From CATQHP01 sp965214915 (GTDB lineage: Bacteria > Acidobacteriota > Terriglobia > Bryobacterales > UBA6623), in the NCBI GenBank assembly GCA_965214915.1, contig CBDCCP010000001.1, forward strand, positions 1,798,001 to 1,862,000: a stretch of DNA of 64,000 nt. The letters run 5' to 3'. Position 1 is the stretch's first letter. Every line of letters begins with the position of its first letter. The translations under genes and the position numbers were made by a program. Of this stretch, positions 48,720 to 55,877 are shown one piece after another. The notes beneath the pieces are model-generated. The model was not told where the DNA came from. It ran no database searches and saw nothing but the letters and a program-made list of their open reading frames with translations.

Positions 48720-49373
48720 TCACTCCCCCCGGTCGGCGTAGTATTTGGCGACGGCGTTGCGGCCGGCGGCTTGGCAGCGGATATAGCTCGCGGGCATGGC
48801 GCTGGAACTCCAGCGGCCGGCCTGCATCAACTCGGGCAGCGCGGCACCGCTCGCGGCCAGATCCTGAGCCATGCCCACCCGCGGGCTGTGGCCGCTGAAG
48901 CGCCCTTCCAGGCCGGCCGCTCGCGCCGCGGCGGCGATGCGCCGCTGAATCTGCGAGTCGCTCAGCCCGAACACCCGATCGCCGGGCTTGACGCCGGCGG
49001 GCCGTAGCGCAGCCAAGTCGGCCATGGCTTGCCGGCCGAGGTACTGCACCGACCCGGCGGCCTCTCGATCGGTTTTGGAACGATGCACGGTCAGCCGCCC
49101 GCTGCCGTCGTCTTGCGCAGTGATGTCGCCCCAGGTCAGGGCGGCGGTCTCGCTGCGCCGCAACAGAGCGTCGCGCATGACGCTGCACAGGGCGATATCC
49201 ACGAGGCCCCACGTCCGGGCCGTTGCCGCGCGCTCGCGGCGGCCCGCTTTGTCGAGGCGTCGGAGGCAAGCCGTCGCGCGGATCGCAGCCAGGGCTTCCG
49301 ACGCTACCATCATGTAAACTACTGATAATATGTAGCTTATGAGTTTAGGGCGTATCTGTTCCCCTCGCTGCAT
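48720..49373 (-). CDS. Tyrosine recombinase (phage-type integrase), N-terminally truncated
   Basis: A 217-aa protein holding the catalytic domain of a tyrosine recombinase. Visible residues are an arginine in MRDALLRRSETAALTW, Lys100 (VHRSKTD), His162-x-x-Arg165 (GHSPRVG), a tryptophan in the second-histidine position (GRWSS) and Tyr197 (YIRC). The N-terminal SAM-like DNA-binding domain of about 100 residues is missing; only some 60 residues precede the first catalytic arginine. It stands at the left end of the accessory block, next to tsaC. Probably a mobile-element relic, although the active-site set is complete. Confidence 0.75.
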   Translation of the reverse strand: MQRGEQIRPKLISYILSVVYMMVASEALAAIRATACLRRLDKAGRRERAATARTWGLVDIALCSVMRDALLRRSETAALTWGDITAQDDGSGRLTVHRSKTDREAAGSVQYLGRQAMADLAALRPAGVKPGDRVFGLSDSQIQRRIAAAARAAGLEGRFSGHSPRVGMAQDLAASGAALPELMQAGRWSSSAMPASYIRCQAAGRNAVAKYYADRGE

Positions 49374-49440
49374 CCCTCGTTTTGAAACGGATTTCAGCGG
49401 GCCGTAACAGCTGGCCGAGGACGACTCGCGAGCCCGGAAC

Positions 49441-49864
49441 TCACCTTGGCGCGGTCGTGCGAGTGGAGCTACGCGACGCTATCGAACTCGGGAGCGCGGC
49501 ACGAGGAAACGGCCTTCCGTCGATCGCGTAGTCGCTGAGCGCCTCGCGCAGCACGTCGCAGCAGCACGTCGCAGGACGCCCCATCCACATCATGCCCGGC
49601 GAACTGTTGTGTGAACGAGTGCCCATCGGGCGACTGCACGAATCGGCTGCCGCTATTGCTGGTGATGATCTTGCAGCCGTCGCCGACATCATGCCGCGCG
49701 ATCTCGACGAGGTGGTCGATGTTGATGACGTGGTCGCCGACCCGCACGAACTTGGGATCGGAACGAGCTGCTGCATTGATCGCGCCCCACGCGATTATCC
49801 CTGCGGCCAGAACAGAGCCCGCCGCCTGGATCACTGGTCCCCACTTGAGCACTCGGACCTCCAT
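49441..49864 (-). pseudogene. Small membrane-anchored protein gene broken by a 13-nt tandem duplication
   Basis: From ATG 49864 the frame reads MEVRVLKWGPVIQAAGSVLA with a membrane helix, then SDPKFVRVGDHVINIDHLVEIARHD. At 49548-49573 the 13-mer gcagcacgtcgca is present twice in tandem. With both copies the protein ends in an arginine-rich tail at 49469. Removing one copy restores CDVLREALSDYAIDGRPF and a stop at 49441. A recent slippage duplication is therefore likely. The family is not recognised. It precedes the type II restriction-modification pair's downstream side in the same accessory block. Confidence 0.55.
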
Positions 49865-50008
49865 CGTCAGTACCGTCCACAGCTACGTCTGCGGACCGAG
49901 AGCACGCTCCACGGACGGGCCAAGAACCAAGCGCCGTCGTCGCTGGCGTCCCCGTCACGGTCGCTTGGTCGGTCCGCGTAGCGCAGGAACATCGCGGTCA
50001 ATCTGGGG

Positions 50009-50938
50009 TCAATCCGCCAAGTTGAGCAGGCTTTCAAGCTCACCAAGGATGGTGAGCGCCGATTGCGCCGTCGGCTGCGGTAGCTCGGTTGCGCCCTCGA
50101 CCCTCTGGCGCAACCGCTCCAGAGCCGCGCGGGCCTGCTGGTCGGTCGTGCCCTCTTGAAAGGTCTTCAGGAACTCTCGCCAGTACTTCGAGTTGATACC
50201 GCACAGTTGGACGTCGCCCAGCTTCTGCATGTACGCGTCCATCATGCCGGTCCGCGCCAATCGTCCGAAGTTCCCGCCCCCATCCGCCCTCGGTCTGTCG
50301 AGGATCTGATCGGACTTCCGTGGATACGGCCGTATTCCGTCCGGTACCTCGATCCGGGTGTCCAGCCTCGTCTGCCGCACGTGCTGCCAGTGGTGATTCC
50401 GATGGGCCGCCGCATATCGCGCGGATTCGACGAACGGCTCGAAGAGGATCGGCGAACCGCTGATGACGTTGGCCAAGACCCACGGAACCACGACGATGAG
50501 GTCCTGAACGGCGCAGGCGTCCTCGGTGACCTGGAACCTCAGACTCGGTTCCGCTTCCTTGGCGAGCAGGTACCATCCCTTGAGCTCGATGCCCATCAAG
50601 ATGTCGTCGCCCCCGATCCGGCGCAGCAGAACGTCGGGAAAGGTCTGCGCCTGTCGGACGAAGCTGTAAAGCGCGTACCGGCCGTTTGGATCCCAAGTGT
50701 TCCGTGTCAGGTTCAACGTGCGAACGACCTGCTCTTCGATGGTGGCACCGAGCACGGTGTTCAACGTGTGCAGATCGGTCGCCATGATGCCGGAAATGTG
50801 CGTCTCCGTACGGAAATAGACGGGAAGAGACGCGACAGCTTCACGGACTCCGTTGTACAGATCCCGGTGTTCCCAGTCTCCGCGAGGTAGATTTCGCTCC
50901 GGCGGGGCCGGAACGCCGGGGGCACGTTCGCCGTTCAC
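50009..50938 (-). CDS. Predicted type II restriction endonuclease (PD-(D/E)xK)
   Basis: A 309-aa protein with a plausible PD-(D/E)xK centre: Pro101-Asp102 (TFPDVLLRR) followed by Glu118-Leu-Lys120 (MGIELKGWY). The rest has no recognised family. Its ATG overlaps the stop of the DNA methyltransferase gene by 4 nt, the normal arrangement of a restriction-modification pair in which the methylase is translated first. I infer that it cuts DNA at the site protected by that methylase. Recognition sequence unknown. Confidence 0.7.
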   Translation of the reverse strand: MNGERAPGVPAPPERNLPRGDWEHRDLYNGVREAVASLPVYFRTETHISGIMATDLHTLNTVLGATIEEQVVRTLNLTRNTWDPNGRYALYSFVRQAQTFPDVLLRRIGGDDILMGIELKGWYLLAKEAEPSLRFQVTEDACAVQDLIVVVPWVLANVISGSPILFEPFVESARYAAAHRNHHWQHVRQTRLDTRIEVPDGIRPYPRKSDQILDRPRADGGGNFGRLARTGMMDAYMQKLGDVQLCGINSKYWREFLKTFQEGTTDQQARAALERLRQRVEGATELPQPTAQSALTILGELESLLNLAD

Positions 50939-52002
50939 GTTGCGGCCAGCCTCTCCGCAGCAGCGACGTAGAACTCAGGGACCGTCTCGGCAGCGTAGTA
51001 CTCCCGGCCACTGAGAAACGAGACGACGGCACCCGGACACAAGCCCCCGAACGGCTCCCAAACGACATCGCCTCTGTCCGTCGACGCTCGCACGATCCGG
51101 TCGATGAACCGGAGCGGCTTCTGACTGCCATGCAAGCTGCGGAACTTGTACTTCATCCCGTTGCGTGAACCCTGAATCCGCTCCGCGCCGCTAACCTGAG
51201 GTTCACGCCAGACGTTCGTGACGCCAACGGCGCACGAGAACTTCGCGCGTAGCGCCGCCCACTCGCGGCCGGACAAGGGGCGCCGCCCATCCACGCTGAA
51301 AAAGGGCCGCCCAACCGGATGACCATGCACATTCGCGTACTCGACCAGCTTCACGAACGCCTCGACCGGCGGGTAGTACCACAGGTGATCGCCGGTCAGG
51401 TACTTGCGCGTCGCAGCGTTCAACACCCCGCAGGCCTCGTTTGCCGCGCGCAAGGGCAGGCCAGTTCTACGCCACTCCGACCGCAGCCATTCCTGCATGG
51501 TCAAGTCACGATCTCCGACGGTGAACCGAGCGGCCTTGACGTAGTGCACGCACACCTCGGTGACGATCGGAAACTTCCTCAAGGTCTGGGTGTTGGCGTT
51601 CCCAGCGATGTGGCCGATACCCTTGTCCCATATGTTGCAGCAGCGATACTCCCAGCCGTAACCCGCAAGTACTGGATGGACGTTGGCCCAGCCGATCTCG
51701 GTGTTCCAGAACCACAAGGTGGTAGCTGGCGTCGAACGAGCGCTCCACGCGCGGACATGCGGTTCGTACCAGTCAGCCAACGACTCCGCGGTGCGGCGAT
51801 CGCCGGGGAAGCCATCAACACCGTACGGGCCGTCCGAGATCACGCAGGTTGGAGTCGGCCACGCCGGGTAGAAGTCCTCCGCAAGGCCGAAGCGCAGAGA
51901 CGCCTTGCCGCGGGAGAAGCGCTCGCCGCGTGCAGGCACCTGCTGGCGGCCTTGCCGACGCGAGAACAAGGGGACCTGTGCTGGCACCGTGGAATCAGCC
52001 AT
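50935..52002 (-). CDS. Type II DNA methyltransferase (N6-adenine/N4-cytosine class)
   Basis: A 355-aa methyltransferase. The catalytic motif IV is an unusual DGPYG (57-61, in CVISDGPYGVDGFPGD), a variant of DPPY, and the S-adenosylmethionine motif FxGxx (VVWEPFGGLCPGAVV) comes near the C-terminus. This motif order (IV before I) is that of beta-class enzymes. The start at 52002 (MADSTVPAQVPLFSRR) is preferred over the longer frame, whose first 62 residues look non-coding. Similar DGPYG enzymes are familiar from actinobacteria, hinting at transfer. It overlaps the endonuclease gene. Confidence 0.85.
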   Translation of the reverse strand: MADSTVPAQVPLFSRRQGRQQVPARGERFSRGKASLRFGLAEDFYPAWPTPTCVISDGPYGVDGFPGDRRTAESLADWYEPHVRAWSARSTPATTLWFWNTEIGWANVHPVLAGYGWEYRCCNIWDKGIGHIAGNANTQTLRKFPIVTEVCVHYVKAARFTVGDRDLTMQEWLRSEWRRTGLPLRAANEACGVLNAATRKYLTGDHLWYYPPVEAFVKLVEYANVHGHPVGRPFFSVDGRRPLSGREWAALRAKFSCAVGVTNVWREPQVSGAERIQGSRNGMKYKFRSLHGSQKPLRFIDRIVRASTDRGDVVWEPFGGLCPGAVVSFLSGREYYAAETVPEFYVAAAERLAAT

Positions 52003-52281
52003 GACCTCGCTGTCAGCATAGCACTCGTGTCTCAGGACGGAAAAGCCGGCGGCTCGTGGCCCGGATCCGGCGTCAAGACTGTCCCCGGAACCCGCTTGGT
52101 CCGCGGGGTCGGTCGCGACTGCGGCCGGGGTTCCACGGGCCACCGGGCGTGCTGTCCGGTCGGATGGCCTTGGGGCGGGACGTGGCAATCACGAGCGTGG
52201 GAACGAGATCGGACGGGTCAGCGAGGGGTCGACGGAGTACCCTGCCGCTGCGTTGGACGCCTTCCCGCAGGGATACATGGG

Positions 52282-52366
52282 AGGGGAGCGACCCGGCCCG
52301 GCAGGTGTGACGGAGGAACACCTGCCGGATCCGAAAACCACAGGTTTTCGGCAGGGTCGCTCCCCT
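52282..52366. repeat. 85-nt T-shaped (three-way) palindrome
   Basis: A perfect 13-bp outer stem (AGGGGAGCGACCC at 52282-52294 with its complement at 52354-52366) encloses two further perfect hairpins. One is CCGGCAGGTGT (52298-52308) with ACACCTGCCGG (52318-52328), loop of 9 nt. The other is CCGAAAACC (52331-52339) with GGTTTTCGG (52343-52351), loop ACA. Only about seven bases are unpaired at the junction. There is no T-run on either side, so it is not a simple terminator. It lies about 280 nt upstream of the methyltransferase start. Confidence 0.9.
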
Positions 52367-52981
52367 ACCTTCCCCCTGTCCCTTTTCTCTGCACGTGGGG
52401 GTGGTGTATTGTGGTGGGATGTGGTTGATATGCAAGGACTTATCGGGTGCGGGGTTGTAAGCTCAGGTGTGACTGGGGGTGTAATTTGAGACTCCGGGGC
52501 TGCTTACACCTCTCGTGCGGCATATCTGGTGTAAGTTCGGGCCTCCGTCTTGTTGTGATCGGGCGGCAGGGCTGATCACAGCCTCGTTCGGTTGCCCGTC
52601 TCCGTCCCCGTCCCGCTCCGTGACCTCGACTCCCATCCTGTACCTGATCTCCGTCACGACCGCCGCCTGCTGATTCCCGGCGATCGCCGTGACCGCCGCC
52701 GTCCCGATCTGGATCGGTGGCATGAGGCTTGCTGTCGGTTCCGCTGCCCGGATCCGGCGTCGCTGGATCGGCTGTACCCGGCTCGGGGCTGGCGTGTTCG
52801 GCGGCGGGTTCGAGGACGTAGTGGGCTCCGGTCCGTCGAGGGCCGGACGCCCGCGTTCGGCCGTAAGCGCTCAACACCGCGCCGGTGGCCGGCGTGTCAC
52901 TCGAAGAGCCGGAACGCAGTGGAGGAGCCGCAAGGCTGTGCCGGTTCAGATAGATGTGAGACGCCGCGAGCCGGCGTCAGA
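52367..52981. other. Intergenic stretch without a supported gene
   Basis: No open frame here has a recognisable domain or a good ribosome site. A minus-strand frame at 52463-52723 (MPPIQIGTAAVTAIAGNQQA..., with an Asp-rich middle) has the most protein-like composition but no support. GT-rich stretches and repeated variants of ggtgta occur at 52465-52545. It probably represents decayed mobile DNA between the restriction pair and the transposase. Confidence 0.4.
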
Positions 52982-53120
52982 GGGCCATCGCCCTCCTACC
53001 GGGTCATAGTTTTTGCGGCGGGGCGGGTTCAGTCAAGGGCGCGCCCGCCAGGGCGCGGCGTAGCGTACCCTTGACGGGTTCCGTCCCGCCGCGTACACCG
53101 CTCATAGAGGGCGATGGCCC
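52982..53120. repeat. Long imperfect inverted repeat upstream of the transposase
   Basis: GGGCCATCGCCCTC (52982-52995) and its exact complement GAGGGCGATGGCCC (53107-53120) bracket about 110 nt. Inside, further matching arms occur: gcggcggg/cccgccgc and tcaaggg/cccttga. The whole could form one long interrupted stem. It may be an end or remnant of the adjacent insertion element, or another structured element like the one at 52282. Confidence 0.7.
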
Positions 53121-53186
53121 GCTCTTCGAGGTGGAGCCCGGCCGGATCGACAGGGGGGGCGGCCGGCCAGGGGTTGCCTCCGCAGG

Positions 53187-53241
53187 TGGGGTTCTCCGAA
53201 GCTCGTAGAAGAACAACCCAACGAGCGAAAGGAGAACCCCA
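53187..53241 (+). promoter_or_regulatory. Leader hairpin sequestering the transposase ribosome-binding site
   Basis: TGGGGTTCTCC (53187-53197) pairs perfectly with GGAGAACCCCA (53231-53241), and inside it GCTCGT (53201-53206) pairs with ACGAGC (53221-53226). The 3' arm contains the Shine-Dalgarno aaggag and the first base of the start codon. In a read-through transcript the site would be hidden, as known for IS10/IS50-type elements, limiting transposase made from outside promoters. Confidence 0.75.
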
Positions 53242-54254
53242 TGCAGGTTTTTGGCCTACCGAGACAGGTTATCAGCAGTGCCCGCGTTGCGGCGCAGTTG
53301 GGAGAGGGAAAAGTCGATGCGGCCCTGGAGAGCCGGCGCGACGCGGTGCGGCGCTGGCGCGAGGCCAGGGCGCAGGGGCTGAGCGCGCAGGCGGCGGCGG
53401 ACGCGGTGGGCGTATCCCGCGCCACGCTCTATCGCTGGCGCAAGCAGCCTGAACTGCGTTCCCGACGGCCCCGCAAGCTGTGCCGGCCGCGCTGGAGTCC
53501 AGCGCTGGTGGAGCGCGTCGAAGCCCTGCGGGAAGACAACCCGGTGTGGGGCAAACGCAAGCTCGGCCCGCTGTTGCGCGCCGAGGGCCATGCCCTCTCC
53601 GACAGCACCGTCGGGCGCATCCTGGCCCGCCTGGTGCGCCGCGGACGCCTGCAACCCGTCTTCGTCTTCCGCCGCCCGCCCGGCCGAACCCGCCGCGCCC
53701 GCCGCCCCTATGCGCGCCGCTTACGCGCCGCGCTGCCCGCCAAAGCGCCCGGCGAGGCCGTCCAGATCGACACCCTCTCGCTCACTCTGCTGCCCGGCAA
53801 GACCATCAAACACTTCACCGCCCTCGATCGCTACTCCCGCTGGACCGCTGCTATGGCCGCCTCCCAGGCCACCTCCGCTTCCGCCGCTCGCTTCCTCGAC
53901 AAACTCGTTCAATCCGCCCCCTTCCCCATCCGCGCCATCCAGGTCGACGGCGGTTCCGAGTTCCAGAAAGACTTCGAGAACGCCTGCCAACAGCGCCGCA
54001 TCGACCTCTACGTCCTGCCTCCCCGAAGCCCCCAACTCAACGGCCGCGTCGAGCGCATGCAAGCCACCTGGCGCTACGCGTTCTACTCCGTCTACTCCCT
54101 GCCCCACCGCCTCCAGCAACTCAACCCCCTGATCGACGCCTTCGCCCACCGCTACAACCACCACCGCCCCCATGACGCCCTTGACTCCCGCTCCCCTATC
54201 CAGTACCTTCATAACCACAGCTTCGGTATTCCCCCGCCGTCTCATATGTCCTGA
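53241..54254 (+). CDS. DDE transposase (IS481/IS3-like integrase core) with N-terminal HTH
   Basis: A 337-aa transposase. The N-terminal helix-turn-helix (GLSAQAAADAVGVSRATLYRW, about 50-70) precedes an integrase-core domain. The DDE residues fit Asp in VQIDTLSLTLLPGK, Asp in IQVDGGSEFQKDF and Glu in LNGRVERMQATWRYAFY. The C-terminal NHHRPHDALDSRSPIQYL is typical of this group. It appears full length and intact. Terminal inverted repeats and target duplications could not be fixed. The leader hairpin directly upstream probably limits its translation. Confidence 0.88.
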   Translation: MQVFGLPRQVISSARVAAQLGEGKVDAALESRRDAVRRWREARAQGLSAQAAADAVGVSRATLYRWRKQPELRSRRPRKLCRPRWSPALVERVEALREDNPVWGKRKLGPLLRAEGHALSDSTVGRILARLVRRGRLQPVFVFRRPPGRTRRARRPYARRLRAALPAKAPGEAVQIDTLSLTLLPGKTIKHFTALDRYSRWTAAMAASQATSASAARFLDKLVQSAPFPIRAIQVDGGSEFQKDFENACQQRRIDLYVLPPRSPQLNGRVERMQATWRYAFYSVYSLPHRLQQLNPLIDAFAHRYNHHRPHDALDSRSPIQYLHNHSFGIPPPSHMS

Positions 54255-54304
54255 TCCCGCACAACGACGGAGATGATAGTATCTGCTAAGGTAGGGGGGG
54301 AGCA

Positions 54305-54439
54305 ATGACGACGTTCGGCGACATTAAAAAATACCTGTGGCGGCGTCCTTCCGTAAAAGAGACGGTTCTATGGTCGATATTCTGGTTCGGCGTGGCTAGG
54401 GCCGTGCTTTGGTATTGGCTAGGCTGGGGCTGGTTCTAG
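54305..54439 (+). CDS. 44-aa tryptophan-rich membrane peptide
   Basis: ATG 54305 is preceded by a very strong Shine-Dalgarno (aggggggg-ag, 4 nt spacing). The peptide opens MTTFGDIKKYLWRRPSVKET and continues as one hydrophobic helix with seven more tryptophans and phenylalanines (VLWSIFWFGVARAVLWYWLG then WGWF). A terminator follows 20 nt after the stop, so this looks like a complete monocistronic gene. The composition resembles small membrane toxins or regulators, but no family is recognised. Confidence 0.6.
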   Translation: MTTFGDIKKYLWRRPSVKETVLWSIFWFGVARAVLWYWLGWGWF

Positions 54440-54459
54440 CGTCCAGTTCGGCTTTCAAC

Positions 54460-54480
54460 AACGGCTCAGGGGCCGTTTTT
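54460..54480 (+). terminator. Terminator of the 44-aa peptide gene
   Basis: AACGGC (54460-54465) and GCCGTT (54472-54477) form a stem followed by TTTTT. It is placed 20 nt after the stop codon of the small gene. Confidence 0.7.
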
Positions 54481-54507
54481 CGTCTCGGTCCGTGCTGAGG
54501 TTCTTCC

Positions 54508-54531
54508 GTAGCGCCGGGGGGCCGGCGCTAC
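54508..54531 (+). promoter_or_regulatory. 10-bp hairpin upstream of the small lipoprotein gene
   Basis: GTAGCGCCGG (54508-54517) and CCGGCGCTAC (54522-54531) form a perfect stem with a GGGG loop. It ends 13 nt before the ATG at 54545, next to the presumed ribosome site gcggggg. Its role (leader structure or remnant) is not known. Confidence 0.55.
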
Positions 54532-54544
54532 GCTGCGGGGGTAT

Positions 54545-54712
54545 ATGAGGTTGCTTGCGGTTTCCTTCGTCGGCTTGGTTTTACTAGGGCTGCCGGCGTG
54601 CCGTCAACCTGTTCGCCTCACGGCGTTTGCCGAGGCTTTCTCGCTGTTTCGTTGCCAAGAAGACGGAGTACGCGTATTCCGGGGACCCTATTACCCGGAA
54701 CCGAACCGGTAG
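54545..54712 (+). CDS. 55-aa predicted lipoprotein
   Basis: ATG 54545 follows gcggggg. The peptide starts MRLLAVSFVGLVLLGLPAC, a short signal with the lipobox L-P-A-Cys19, then RQPVRLTAFAEAFSLFRCQE and a proline- and tyrosine-rich tail (GPYYPEPNR). It would be processed to a 37-residue lipidated peptide. No family is recognised. It lies in the accessory block between the transposase and the core trmH-rarA genes. Confidence 0.45.
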   Translation: MRLLAVSFVGLVLLGLPACRQPVRLTAFAEAFSLFRCQEDGVRVFRGPYYPEPNR

Positions 54713-55098
54713 CGGAAAGCCTGGTTCATTGAGAATCCACAATACGGCTTCAATGGGGCCGCTGCCGGCTCGGTTCAGAAGACGATAGCGGCGCGTATGG
54801 CTTGCGCCGCCGGCCGGCCTTGCTGAGCGTGCGCTCCTGGTTGCGGCGCTGCTGTTGGGGTTGCCGGCGCTTGGGCCGGCGCGCTCTCGGCTGCCATGCT
54901 CGGCTCGGTTGACCGCGCCACGATCCGCCGCGGGGAATCCGTCTTTCTCCTATCGACCGTCTTGGGATGTCCGCAACGATCCCGGCCAGATGCAGCGGTC
55001 CCATCGAACGGACATCTTCGGGCCGCCCGAGTGACTTTTGCCACGGGCTGCTCCGCGGCCTGCCGCAACCCGCCGGACTGCTACTCTGAGAAGCTTTC
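54713..55098. other. Intergenic stretch without a supported gene
   Basis: The plus strand contains a signal-peptide-like stretch without a start codon (ALLVAALLLGLPALGPA at about 54825-54880, preceded by a TAG), possibly a decayed relative of the small lipoprotein gene. Otherwise nothing is supported before the GTG of the TrmH-type gene. Confidence 0.4.
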
Positions 55099-55875
55099 GT
55101 GCGCGTCGAAACGATTACAAGCCGCGGCAACCCGCTGGTGAAAATGTTGCGCAAGGCGTCCGCGCGCGGAACGACCACCCCGCAGGGGTTCGCCCTGGCC
55201 GAGTCGCCGCGCCTGCTCGAAGAAGCAGTCCGCTCCGGGATCGATATCCGCGGCGTCTTCGCCACGCAAGCGGCCAAGCCGAAGATCGAGCGCCTGCTGC
55301 CGCCGCATTTGAACGTCACGCTGCGCATTCTCGACGAAAAGCTGTTCGCCGAATGCGCGGCGACCGTCCGCCCCCAGGGCGTGCTGACTCTCGTGAAGCT
55401 GCCGCGGTCGAACATCGAAACCGTGCTCGGCGGACTCGCGGTCGTGCTCGATTCCGTCCGCGACGCGGGCAACGCCGGCGCCATCGTGCGTTCGGCGGAG
55501 GCGTTCGGCGCTTCCGGGGCGGTCTTTCTGAAAGGCTCGGTAAATCCGACACATCCCAAGACGCTGCGCGCTGCGGCGGGTTCGCTGTTCCGCCTGCCGT
55601 TCGTGTGCGGCGTGGAACGCGAAGAGTTCCTGGCGGCGGCCGCGGAGGCGGACGCAAAGCTCTATGCCGCGGCGGCGCACGGAGACGTCGCGGTCGACAA
55701 GGCAGACTTCTCCGCTCCCGCGGCAGTCGTCATCGGCTCCGAGGCGCACGGGGTCGCGCCCGCCCTGCTGAACGCGGCGACAACCGTCGCGGCGCCGACC
55801 GAGCGCGTGGAATCGCTGAACGCAGCCGCAGCCGCGGCGGTTATCCTGTACGAGGCCGCTCGCCAACGCAGATAG
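55099..55875 (+). CDS. TrmH/SpoU-family RNA 2'-O-methyltransferase
   Basis: A 258-aa SPOUT methyltransferase from GTG 55099 (VRVETITSRGNPLVKMLRK). The N-terminal substrate-binding part is of the RlmB/TsnR type. The three SPOUT motifs are VVLDSVRDAGNAGAIVRSAEAFG, VVIGSEAHGVAP and the knot loop VESLNAAAAAAVILYEAAR. It adds a 2'-O-methyl group to rRNA or tRNA using S-adenosylmethionine; which RNA is not clear, since the usual VESLNVSVAAGI reads VESLNAAAAAAV here. The stop is 2 nt before rarA, so they form an operon. Confidence 0.88.
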   Translation: MRVETITSRGNPLVKMLRKASARGTTTPQGFALAESPRLLEEAVRSGIDIRGVFATQAAKPKIERLLPPHLNVTLRILDEKLFAECAATVRPQGVLTLVKLPRSNIETVLGGLAVVLDSVRDAGNAGAIVRSAEAFGASGAVFLKGSVNPTHPKTLRAAAGSLFRLPFVCGVEREEFLAAAAEADAKLYAAAAHGDVAVDKADFSAPAAVVIGSEAHGVAPALLNAATTVAAPTERVESLNAAAAAAVILYEAARQRR

Positions 55876-55877
55876 CA

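Noticed and set aside
52282..52366. tRNA-like cloverleaf
   Set aside because: The length is similar, but there is no anticodon or T-loop pattern and only two inner arms.
52463..52723. Possible 86-aa protein on the minus strand
   Set aside because: Composition is protein-like in the middle (IRYRMGVEVTERDGDGDG), but there is no ribosome site, domain or clean C-terminus, so it is not called.
52592..53074. Plus-strand 160-codon frame
   Set aside because: It is arginine- and proline-rich with no motif and overlaps structured repeats; typical of non-coding high-GC sequence.
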